NCBI GenBank assembly: GCA_913009925.1
Contig: CAJVWY010000003.1
Span: 1 to 18,075, forward strand
Reading direction: 5' to 3'
DNA: 18,075 nt
Source: an uncultured bacterium
GTDB taxonomy: Bacteria > Actinomycetota > Thermoleophilia > BMS3ABIN01
How positions within the stretch are numbered: position 1 is the first letter of the stretch; every line of letters starts with the position of its first letter. Shown here piece by piece: positions 1-6,889 of this stretch. The notes under the pieces are model-generated. The model saw only the letters and a program-made list of their open reading frames with translations, was not told the DNA's origin and did no database searches. Made by a program: the position numbers and the translations under genes.

Positions 1-52
1 GCGGCGACAACCGAGATCTACACCCTTTCCCTCCACGACGCTCTTCCGATCT
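1..52 (+). other. Residual Illumina adapter (assembly artefact)
   Basis: The first 52 bases align without gaps to the 3' part of the Illumina TruSeq universal (P5) adapter. It differs at only four positions (1, 9, 24, 33) and ends in the diagnostic GCTCTTCCGATCT at 40-52. Genomic sequence, in frame with the radical SAM gene, begins at 53. The adapter sequence is recalled from general knowledge. The four mismatches suggest consensus built from low-quality read ends. This stretch should be trimmed and not interpreted biologically. Confidence 0.96.
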
Positions 53-1375
53 CCTCAGGCTCAGGCGCCTGGCGGCCAGGTCCTTTATCAGCCGCGAGGA
101 ACGGCGCTTGATCACCCCGGAGTGGATATAGGCGGCGCTATAGAGGCTGGCGAACTCCTTGTAGAATTCCTTCGGGTCCAGTTTCGTTGGCAGCACGGAA
201 TGGATGAAGTCGTAAAGTTCGTAGTTCTTGATCTGGATCTTCCCTTCCACCTCACGGAACAGGTCGGTCCCGGGCAGTGGCGTCAGTACCGTGAACTGGG
301 GCAGTGAGATGCGGCGGCTGACGATATAGTTGCGCAGTTTCTCGAAGTCGCTGTGCTCGAAGTCCTGGTTGATGATGAAGGCCGTAGTGACCGAGAGGCC
401 CTGGTCCTGGCACAGCTTCAGTGCCTGCTCGTTGGTCTCGACACTGTTCTTCTTGTTGACCGCCTGGAGATCTTCCTGGTTGAGGCTCTCGAAGCCGATG
501 AAGATGTGGGCCAGGCCGATCTCGCGCCACTGGGTGATGATCTCCGGATGCTTGCAGATGGTATCGCTGCGAGCCTGGAAGGAATAGCGTTTCTTGATGC
601 CGCGGGCTTTGATTATCTCGCTTATCTCACGTGCCCGCCTGACGCTCAGCAGGAAGTTGTCGTCGGTGATGAGGATATATGGCTCGGGCCGCCGGGCCAG
701 CTCTTCGGCCACTCTCTCCGGGCTCTTGGTGCGGCAACGGCCCTGGAAGAATGCCCAGACGCTACAGAAGTTACAGCGGTACGGGCATCCCCTCGCCGTC
801 TCGATGGTGGCCATGGGTTTCCAGAAATTGAAGAAGTACTTGCTGCCGCGTCCGTGGGGCAGAAGGTTCCGGGCGGCGAAAGGCAGATCGTCCATATCCT
901 TCACCGGCTCCCGGGGGCCGGTGAAGACCTGTCCTTCATCGGTGTTGAGCACGATGCCTGGGACGTTCCGCAGATCCGATCCCGCCTCCCGGGCGCCTAT
1001 AAGGTCGCGGCTGGCGAACTCCCCCTCACCCACCACGATGCAGTCGATGTCCTCACTCTCGAAATCGGGGGGATTCAGCGATGCGTGCAGACCGCCGACG
1101 AACACGAACGGTACATCCGCGTTCTTCACCCTGCGGGCGATTCGCTGGGCGCGATAGACATCGATGGTGAAGCAGCAGCTGATGCCCACGGCGTCCGGGC
1201 GGAAGGACTTGATGGCCTTTTCGAGGTTATCGTCGAGGCGCATGTCATGGATACGCACCTCGTGGTCGTCTATCAGGGCCCCAGCCACCATCTCCAGGCC
1301 GAGGGGCTCCACCCTTGCTATCTTGGTGAAACCGGGTTTGCCGAACTGCGGTGGTTGAACCAGGAGTACTTTCAT
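53..1375 (-). CDS. B12-binding domain radical SAM protein (C-terminus missing)
   Basis: Open reading frame of 441 codons from an ATG at 1373-1375, running without a stop into the adapter junction, so the C-terminus is lost. The N-terminal ~130 residues look like a cobalamin-binding Rossmann fold (MKVLLVQPP start, EPLGLE at 23-28, VFVGGLHAS, VVGEGE). The radical SAM domain follows, with the [4Fe-4S] cysteines C197, C201 and C204 in ARGCPYRCNFCSVW. The motif order, including the SPERV stretch after the cysteines and a late VLPTKL segment, resembles HpnR-type hopanoid C-3 methylases and related class B radical SAM methyltransferases. I see the family clearly but not the substrate. Such enzymes use S-adenosylmethionine and cobalamin to methylate unreactive carbons. 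No hopanoid gene lies nearby in this window. The start is supported by a purine-rich GAGGCAGG stretch upstream, although the spacing is long. Confidence 0.88.
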
Positions 1376-1399
1376 ATCAGATTATGCCTGCCTCAAGTG

Positions 1400-1427
1400 T
1401 ATATACCCCACCACTTTCCCCCAACAA
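1400..1427 (-). promoter_or_regulatory. Possible sigma70-type promoter for the radical SAM gene
   Basis: On the minus strand a TTGTTG box (1422-1427) and a TATATA box (1400-1405) are separated by 16 bases, about 25 bases upstream of the ATG. The -10 match is fair and the -35 match is weak (TTG only). The spacer between this gene and the upstream membrane-protein gene is 133 bases, enough for a separate promoter. Confidence 0.35.
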
Positions 1428-1508
1428 GGAACCTAAGGCATCCTAGATTATTATTCCGTCAGTTGCAATCCTGCCGGGCCGTTTCCTCCGCCGGCCACCG
1501 GGGCCGAC

Positions 1509-2588
1509 TTATACCCCCTCCCGTCCCGTCGTCTGGCGCGCCGTCTGTTTTACGGCCTCGCCGTCGATGAGAAATCGGAGGGCGCTCAGCACCAGCAGGC
1601 TGAATATCAGGCCGGTGATGGCTCCCAGCTGGTTGATGGTGAACAGGAAGACCTGGCTGAGCAGGATGTTTACCAGCATGGCTCTTTCAAACATCTTGTA
1701 GGCCGCAAGCTTGGACCTGCGCAGGTAAAGCACTCCCAGCAATATGAAGAACCCGGAGATGACGCTGGAGACCAGCAGGGCCATCTCGGAGAAGCCGGGC
1801 CCTGCCGGGCTTCCGCCCAGCCCCTGGGGGAAGAGAACCTCGGTGAAGATGAATGACATGCCAATTATCAACTGGACGACGAAGAACAGATTCAGCAGCG
1901 GTGCGAAATAGCGGGTTTCGACCATGCGGTAATAATGCCGGCGCAGGAAGGTCTTCAGCCGCTCGTAATACCCGGGGGCGCCGGCAGACACGGTATTCAC
2001 CTCATCGATGAAGCCGGAGAGGGCGGCGGTGAGCGGGTCGCCGGGGTCGGACCGGCGCAGGTAAATCTGAATCGCCTGTCTCTGGTCGTACGGCAGGTGG
2101 TCGCTGCGGTATTCCTGCAGGAAGTTGAGGGAGTTCATCAGGTACTCGGTCCGGGAATATCCCCGCGAGGTCAGCGCCCAGTGAGCCGCCAGGTAGATGA
2201 GGACGAAGATTATGTACATCAGGGAGAACGAGGGCTCGAAGAAGTAATTGTTGTCCTTGGTTACGAACTTGCCGATCTCGTCGATGAAGGCGCCGAAGCC
2301 CACACCGCCGATGAAGGCGCTGAAATATTCGACCCACTTCCCCATGAACATCAGGAGCATGATAATCGCCACCAGCATGCCCAGCCCGCCCCAGAGCATG
2401 TGGGCGATATGGAGCGAGCCGCCCCCCAGCTGGGGGTAGCCGGTCAGCGCCAGGAACATGCGGATGAGGAGGATGGTGGAGACGGATGAGACCAGGAAGA
2501 TCTCCAGCTGGTCCATGGCCCTGACATTGCGTATGAAGATGTTGTTGAAACGGCTGGCGCCGCCCACGGAATCATGCCCAGCAGTCAT
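1509..2588 (-). CDS. Uncharacterised polytopic integral membrane protein
   Basis: 359 residues, with no enzyme or transporter family I can name. Hydrophobic segments lie near residues 29-49, 64-82, 89-105, 121-138, 228-250, 268-290 and 303-340, giving about seven membrane spans. A long soluble loop sits at ~140-227. Strongly patterned stretches look conserved: LTGYPQLGGGSLHIAHMLWGG (residues 48-68), and GGVGFGAFIDEIGKFVT followed by KDNNYFFEPS (94-120). I recall similar motifs in actinobacterial hypothetical membrane proteins. The acidic and His residues near membrane segments could bind a ligand or metal, but that is inference. The ATG at 2588 has only a weak ribosome site. An internal ATG at 2516 (residue 25) is a possible alternative and would start directly before the first membrane span. 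The downstream spacer holds no clear terminator. Confidence 0.8.
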   Translation of the reverse strand: MTAGHDSVGGASRFNNIFIRNVRAMDQLEIFLVSSVSTILLIRMFLALTGYPQLGGGSLHIAHMLWGGLGMLVAIIMLLMFMGKWVEYFSAFIGGVGFGAFIDEIGKFVTKDNNYFFEPSFSLMYIIFVLIYLAAHWALTSRGYSRTEYLMNSLNFLQEYRSDHLPYDQRQAIQIYLRRSDPGDPLTAALSGFIDEVNTVSAGAPGYYERLKTFLRRHYYRMVETRYFAPLLNLFFVVQLIIGMSFIFTEVLFPQGLGGSPAGPGFSEMALLVSSVISGFFILLGVLYLRRSKLAAYKMFERAMLVNILLSQVFLFTINQLGAITGLIFSLLVLSALRFLIDGEAVKQTARQTTGREGV

Positions 2589-2601
2589 TTTATCCAGGGT
2601 C

Positions 2602-2636
2602 TCCAGTCCCGGCTGCGTTTCTGCTCATCACCGGTC
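2602..2636. repeat. 35-bp dispersed repeat, copy A
   Basis: 30 of 35 bases match 7774-7808 in the same orientation, and the first 20 bases (2602-2621) are identical. This copy lies 14-48 bases upstream of the ATG of the membrane protein gene. Read on the minus strand it would encode TGDEQKRSRDW, against TGDGRKRSRDW in the CbiQ copy, but here a stop follows five codons later. Confidence 0.6.
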
Positions 2637-2696
2637 GGTCGTAGCCTTGATTGATAAATACACACTACTGTCAGCAAGACAAGCTGCCGGCAAAGC

Positions 2697-2773
2697 TGGC
2701 GCCCCGGGAAGGAATCGAACCTTCGACCTAGCGCTTAGGAGGCGCTCGCTCTAATCCCCTGAGCTACCGGGGC
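2697..2773 (-). tRNA. tRNA-Arg (anticodon CCU), CCA encoded
   Basis: A complete cloverleaf reads on the minus strand from 2773. The 7-bp acceptor stem is GCCCCGG/CCGGGGC. The D arm is GCTC/GAGC with GG in the loop. The anticodon stem AGCGC/GCGCT carries the loop CTCCTAA, giving anticodon CCT after the invariant T33. The variable loop has five bases, and the T arm GAAGG-TTCGATT-CCTTC is canonical. A G discriminator and an encoded CCA follow at 2700-2697. It decodes AGG arginine codons. It stands alone between ddl and the membrane protein gene, with no attachment-site duplication or integrase in view. Confidence 0.97.
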
Positions 2774-2823
2774 GGGAACCGGAGTCCGAGTCTAGCAGAA
2801 ATACCGCCGCCGCCGAAAGCGGT

Positions 2824-3765
2824 TCAGGCGCTTTCCAGCGCCGCCGCCAGCACTTCCTCCACCAACCCGTTGAAACCGATGCCGTCCGCCTCCGCCGCCA
2901 TGGGCATCAGGCTGGTTTCGGTAAGGCCGGGGATGGTGTTTATCTCCAGCACGTGCAGTCCGTTGTCCTCATCCATGATGATATCCACCCGTCCGAAACC
3001 GGAGCACTGGAGCACAGAGAATACCTTCAGCGATATCTCCGCCGCCGTGGCGGCGACCTCGCCGGGTATCTCGGCGGGCACCACATAGTCGGCCTTGCCC
3101 ATGGTATAACGGGATTCGAAGTCGAAGAACTCGGACTTGGGGATGGCTTCCACGATGGGCAGCGTCCGCGGCTCCTTGCCGATGATGCTCACCGCCAGTT
3201 CCCTGCCCTTCACATACTTCTCCAGCAATACCTTGTCGTCGAAGCTGAACGCCGATATCAGAGCCGCCGGCAGCTCGTCCACGTTGTGGGCGAAGCGGAT
3301 TCCCAGGGCCGAACCCTGGGACGAGGGCTTGACCACGATGGGGAAGCCCAGCTCCTCGCCGATGTAGGGCAGGGTATCCGCGGCCCCCAGCTGCTGGAAG
3401 GCGTCGCGGTTGAAAGCGTAAAACGGGGGAGTGGGAATGCCGTCAGCCACGAAGATATGCTTGGTCAGCACCTTGTCCATGCAGCGCACGGAGGGAAGCA
3501 CGTCCGAACCGGTGTAGGGGATGCCGAGGATGTCCAGCAGCTCCTGCACGGTGCCGTCCTCGCCGCCGCTCCCGTGCATGGCGATGAAGGCCGCATCCGG
3601 CTTCAGCTCCTTGAGTCTGCGAACCAGGCGGGCATCCACGTCGATGGCCTCCACCCTGTAGCCCAGCTCCCTCAGGGCCTTCTCCACCCGGCCGCCCGAC
3701 TTCAGCGACACGCTTCGCTCCAGTGAGCGTCCGCCTTTTAAAACCGCGATGTTCTTTTTACTCAT
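2824..3765 (-). CDS. ddl: D-alanine--D-alanine ligase
   Basis: 313 residues, the usual Ddl length. It joins two D-alanines using ATP in cytoplasmic peptidoglycan precursor synthesis. The N-terminal domain has the GGRSLERSVSLKSG motif (E16 as the substrate-binding Glu) and HGSGGEDGTVQ at 64-73. The ATP-grasp core shows VVKPSSQGSALGI (144-156), LEKYVKGRELAVS, and the Mg-binding end GRVDIIMDE...HVLEINTIPGLT (258-282) with E274 and N276. The omega-loop region reads FFDFESRY, consistent with a D-Ala-D-Ala rather than a D-lactate ligase, but I cannot align it rigorously. The ATG is preceded by GGGGGA at a 6-base spacing. The gene lies 33 bases downstream of the aminotransferase on the same strand, so the two are probably co-transcribed. 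Confidence 0.93.
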   Translation of the reverse strand: MSKKNIAVLKGGRSLERSVSLKSGGRVEKALRELGYRVEAIDVDARLVRRLKELKPDAAFIAMHGSGGEDGTVQELLDILGIPYTGSDVLPSVRCMDKVLTKHIFVADGIPTPPFYAFNRDAFQQLGAADTLPYIGEELGFPIVVKPSSQGSALGIRFAHNVDELPAALISAFSFDDKVLLEKYVKGRELAVSIIGKEPRTLPIVEAIPKSEFFDFESRYTMGKADYVVPAEIPGEVAATAAEISLKVFSVLQCSGFGRVDIIMDEDNGLHVLEINTIPGLTETSLMPMAAEADGIGFNGLVEEVLAAALESA

Positions 3766-3798
3766 TTTAAATCCCCCATCAGTTCAGTGGGTTGACGC

Positions 3799-5043
3799 TC
3801 AACCTTTCAGGGCCTTGTACAGGGCCATCTGCTCCTTGATCACCTTGGCCAGTTTCTTGATGCCCTCGTCGATCCTCTCTTCGGAGACGGCGCAGAAGGC
3901 CAGGCGCATATGGTTGGTGCCTCTGCCGTCCATATAGGAGCCGCCGCCGGGGACAAAGGCCACATTCTCCTGCTCGATGGCCCGAGCCAGCAGGTCGGTG
4001 GTATCCAGATAATCCGGAAGGGTCGCCCAGATGAAGAAGCCGCCCCGGGGCCGGGTCCAGCCGGCCTCCTCCGGGAAGTATTCCTCCAGAGCCGCCAGCA
4101 TGGCGTCCCGGCGCCGGTGGTAGATCCCGGTGGTCTTCTCCACGTAATCCTGCCAGCGGAAATCCTTGAAGTAACGGTTTACGACCATCTGGGCCAGCGT
4201 CGACGGGCAGAGGTCCGCCGCCTGCTTGCCCATGTTGAACTTCTGCAGCAGCGGCTGCGGCGCCGCCATCCATCCCAGCCGGATGCCCGGCGAGATGATC
4301 TTGGAGAAAGTGCTCAGGTAGATGACGTTATCGTCTTCGTCCAGCGAATACAGGGTGGGTAGCGGCTCACCCTCGAAACGCAGCAGGCCATAAGGGTTAT
4401 CCTCGAGGATGATCAGTTGGCGCTCACGGGCCAGCGCCACCAGCTCCAGGCGCCGCTCCAGGTTGATGGAAACGCCGGCCGGATTATGGAAGTTGGGGAT
4501 CACATAGATGAACTTGGGCCGCCTGCCTGCCTTCTCCAACCGGTCCACCTCTTCCTTCAGCAGGTCGGTGCGGATACCGTCAGCGTCCATGGGCACCTGC
4601 ACCACGTCGGCCTGGAAACTGCAGAATGATGGTATGGCGCCGGGATAGGTCGGCGCCTCGGCGATGATGGCATCACCGGGGTTCACCAGCGTTCTGGTAG
4701 TCAGGTCGATGCCCTGCTGTGCCCCGGTGGTTATGATGATGTCGTCCGTGTCCACCAGGGTATCCTCGGCCTCCATGACGCGGACGATGTTGCGCTTGGT
4801 CTCTTCCAGGCCCTCGGTGGGGCCGTATTGCAGCGCCGCGGCGCTGCTCTCCGTGGCTACGTCATGGGTTATCTTGACCAGGGTCTTGACAGGGAAGCTC
4901 TCGGTGTTGGGAAGACCTCCGGCAAGGGAGATGATCTCCGGCCGGGCGATTATGGCCATCAGGTCGCGCATCACCGAAGAGCGCAGGCCAGCGGTGCGGC
5001 GCGCGTAAAAATCCTCGTACTTGTCAAAATCGATGCGGGTCAT
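3799..5043 (-). CDS. PLP-dependent class I/II aminotransferase (LysN/MocR-type fold)
   Basis: 414 residues from the ATG at 5041-5043. An upstream in-frame ATG at 5109 would add 22 residues that look unlike the family, so I prefer the shorter form. Fold-type I features appear in order: SLAGGLPNTESFP (39-51), YGPTEGLEETK (73-83), TTGAQQGIDL (105-114), NFHNPAGVS (184-192), EDNPYGLLRFEG (214-225) and STFSKIISPGIRLGW, with K248 as the PLP Schiff-base lysine. This is the branch containing 2-aminoadipate aminotransferase (LysN), archaeal aromatic aminotransferases and the catalytic half of MocR regulators. There is no N-terminal HTH domain, so it is an enzyme, not a MocR regulator. The substrate cannot be assigned. 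The neighbour ddl does not fix it, because Ddl uses D-alanine and this family acts mostly on L-amino acids. No strong ribosome site precedes the ATG. Confidence 0.88.
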   Translation of the reverse strand: MTRIDFDKYEDFYARRTAGLRSSVMRDLMAIIARPEIISLAGGLPNTESFPVKTLVKITHDVATESSAAALQYGPTEGLEETKRNIVRVMEAEDTLVDTDDIIITTGAQQGIDLTTRTLVNPGDAIIAEAPTYPGAIPSFCSFQADVVQVPMDADGIRTDLLKEEVDRLEKAGRRPKFIYVIPNFHNPAGVSINLERRLELVALARERQLIILEDNPYGLLRFEGEPLPTLYSLDEDDNVIYLSTFSKIISPGIRLGWMAAPQPLLQKFNMGKQAADLCPSTLAQMVVNRYFKDFRWQDYVEKTTGIYHRRRDAMLAALEEYFPEEAGWTRPRGGFFIWATLPDYLDTTDLLARAIEQENVAFVPGGGSYMDGRGTNHMRLAFCAVSEERIDEGIKKLAKVIKEQMALYKALKG

Positions 5044-5139
5044 GGCATTTGATTCTAGACGTGCCCCTATCCTATAGCAATAAAGGGGTGTGATAGAATT
5101 CGATGGCATTTGTGACGGAACTTGAGGAATGGAGAGGCA

Positions 5140-5709
5140 ATGGAGGTTTTTTTTGCTGTTGGCGCCGGGGCGGGCCTGGCCACGCTGGCAGGGGTGAGGG
5201 CCTTTCTGCCGCTGGCCGTGTTCATGTTCATGGCCCGGCTGGACTGGCTCTGGGGTTTCCCGGTGAAGGACACACCCCTGGACTTTCTATTGACGGACAC
5301 GGCTATCGTCGTATTGCTGGCGCTGGTGGTGCTGGAGGTTATCCTTACCCGGGTATCTTCTCCGGGGCCGGCAGAACGCGGCCTGCGCCTGCCGGCCGCG
5401 GTCATCGCCGGTGGCCTGCTGATGGCCGCCGCCGTCGCCGCTGTAGTGCAGGAGCCATGGTGCTGGGCCGGCCTGGGGATCGGGGCTGCGCTGGCGCTGC
5501 TGGGTGTCTATGTCCACCGGGGCACCCTGCAGGTGAGCGAAGGACGGGATCCGGGGCCGGTACTCGATATAACCGTACTGTTGCTGTCGGCGCTGATGAT
5601 GCTGGTGCCGCCGGCGGGTTACCTGTTCCTGCTGTTCATGATATGGCTCGCCTACCGGGTGCGCCGTCTCAAGCGCCGGAAGTACAAGGGATTAAGGATA
5701 TTGGCCTGA
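5140..5709 (+). CDS. DUF4126-like small integral membrane protein
   Basis: 189 residues, strongly hydrophobic, with about five membrane spans. The N-terminus (AGAGLATLAGVRAFLPLAVFMFMARL) matches the pattern I associate with DUF4126 proteins, where a GxRAFLPL motif sits in the first helix. The C-terminus ends in a short basic tail (YRVRRLKRRKYKG), which should face the cytoplasm. The ATG at 5140 is preceded by GGAG at a 5-base spacing, which favours it over an in-frame TTG at 5122. The gene is divergent from the aminotransferase across a ~96-base spacer and 22 bases upstream of acylphosphatase, so they probably form a two-gene operon. Function is unknown. The family assignment rests on motif memory only. 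Confidence 0.78.
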   Translation: MEVFFAVGAGAGLATLAGVRAFLPLAVFMFMARLDWLWGFPVKDTPLDFLLTDTAIVVLLALVVLEVILTRVSSPGPAERGLRLPAAVIAGGLLMAAAVAAVVQEPWCWAGLGIGAALALLGVYVHRGTLQVSEGRDPGPVLDITVLLLSALMMLVPPAGYLFLLFMIWLAYRVRRLKRRKYKGLRILA

Positions 5710-5731
5710 GCCCGGTGAGGGGGAGCCTGAA

Positions 5732-6016
5732 TTGGCCAAGCGCGCGCATGTTTATATCTCCGGCCGCGTCCAGGGCGTCTGCTTCCGCATGGCTACCGCG
5801 GAGGCGGCGCGGCGCCTGGGCTTGAACGGCTGGGTGCGCAACCGCCGGGACGGCCGCGTGGAAGCGGTGTTCGAGGGAGAGCCGGGAGCTGTAGACCGGA
5901 TGGTGGAGTGGTGCCGTCAGGGGCCTCCCCACGCACACGTGGAAACTGTCCTCGATGTCGGCGGCGACGAAACACCGGAAGGCCTGACCGGCTTCCAGGT
6001 CAGGGAATCGGTGTGA
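5732..6016 (+). CDS. acyP: Acylphosphatase
   Basis: 94 residues, the normal size for this small ferredoxin-like enzyme, which hydrolyses acyl phosphates such as carbamoyl phosphate or 1,3-bisphosphoglycerate in the cytoplasm. The signature GRVQGVCFR (11-19) carries catalytic R19, and GWVRNRRDGRVE contains catalytic N37. The start is TTG at 5732, supported by the GAGGGGGAG ribosome site at 5717-5725. No ATG or GTG would keep the N-terminal strand AKRAHVYISG. Cys17 takes a position often held by Phe or Gly, which is not expected to affect activity. The gene converges on cbiO with a 29-base gap and no terminator hairpin between them. Confidence 0.94.
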   Translation: MAKRAHVYISGRVQGVCFRMATAEAARRLGLNGWVRNRRDGRVEAVFEGEPGAVDRMVEWCRQGPPHAHVETVLDVGGDETPEGLTGFQVRESV

Positions 6017-6045
6017 CTTCCTGAACCGGCGCTCCCTGCCGCCTG

Positions 6046-6885
6046 CTAGCCATGCTGGTGGCCGTGGTCAGTCAGATGGCTGTGTGGATGAATATGCTCC
6101 AGCCCCCGCTCGTCATGGCGGTGAGAGTGGTCGTGAATCAGGTTGGAGTCCAGCAGGAGTTCCCGGTCTGTCAGCACCTCATCCGGCGGACCCTCGCCCG
6201 CCAGCCGGTGATCCTCACCCAGCACCAGGACCCTGTCGGCGATGACCCTGGCCAGTTCCAGGTCCTGGGTGGCGGTGACCACGGTCTTGCCGGCGTCTGA
6301 AAGCTGAAGCACCATGCGCTCCAGGAAGCTGACCGTCTTGGGGTCAAGGCCGGCCGTGGGCTCGTCGAACAGGAACACATCCGGACTTATGGCCAGCACC
6401 GAGGCCAGGGCCACCTTTTTCTTCTCGCCTCCGCTCAGGTTGTATGGCGGCCGGTCGGCCAGCTGCTCCAGGCCCATGATGTGCAGCGTATCGTCGACTC
6501 TGCGCCCGGCCTCTTCCAGCGGCAGCCCCAGGTGCAGTGGTCCGAAAGCTATCTCCTCACGTACGCTGGGAGAGAAGAGCTGGGCGTCGGAGTTCTGGAA
6601 CACGAAGCCCACCTGCTGCCGGAACATCCTGGAAAAGCCGTCGTCCTTCAGCGCTTCCGTCGACAGCTCATGCCCCAGCACCTCGATGTGTCCCTGGTCG
6701 GGAAAGATCAGACCATCCAGCATCTTCAGCAGCGTCGATTTGCCGGAGCCGTTGGCCCCCAGCAGCGCCACGCGCTCGCCGGCGTCGATGGTGAGGCTGA
6801 TACCAGCCAGCGCCACCGTCTCCCGGTAACGGTAGCTGACCGAATCGACGCGGAAGACCGGAACGTCGGAACCGGTGTCGGCCAT
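6046..6885 (-). CDS. cbiO: Energy-coupling factor ATPase CbiO with His-rich tail
   Basis: 279 residues from the ATG at 6885, four bases after the cbiQ stop. A GTG at 6912 overlapping cbiQ is an alternative start. This is the ATPase of a cobalt/nickel ECF importer. It shows Walker A GANGSGKST (43-51), Q-loop FVFQNSDAQLF (94-104), signature LSGGEKKKVA (150-159) and Walker B FLFDEPTAGLDP with catalytic E175. At the switch position, where most ABC ATPases have His, the text reads TATQDLELA, placing Gln at ~207. The last 29 residues (251-279) contain 11 histidines in His-x-His patterns, a likely metal-binding tail that could buffer Ni or Co at the import site. Last gene of the operon. Confidence 0.93.
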   Translation of the reverse strand: MADTGSDVPVFRVDSVSYRYRETVALAGISLTIDAGERVALLGANGSGKSTLLKMLDGLIFPDQGHIEVLGHELSTEALKDDGFSRMFRQQVGFVFQNSDAQLFSPSVREEIAFGPLHLGLPLEEAGRRVDDTLHIMGLEQLADRPPYNLSGGEKKKVALASVLAISPDVFLFDEPTAGLDPKTVSFLERMVLQLSDAGKTVVTATQDLELARVIADRVLVLGEDHRLAGEGPPDEVLTDRELLLDSNLIHDHSHRHDERGLEHIHPHSHLTDHGHQHG

Positions 6886-6889
6886 GGTC

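Noticed and set aside
353..1570. Long open frame (405 codons) on the plus strand antisense to the radical SAM gene
   Set aside because: It has no recognisable motif. The minus-strand frame carries the complete B12/radical SAM motif series, so the plus frame is a GC-rich shadow.
2697..2773. tRNA-Arg as an integration site for a mobile island
   Set aside because: There is no integrase nearby and no direct repeat of the tRNA 3' end elsewhere in the window.
5044..5109. Longer aminotransferase start at 5109
   Set aside because: The 22 extra residues do not resemble the family N-terminus and would occupy the short divergent promoter region.
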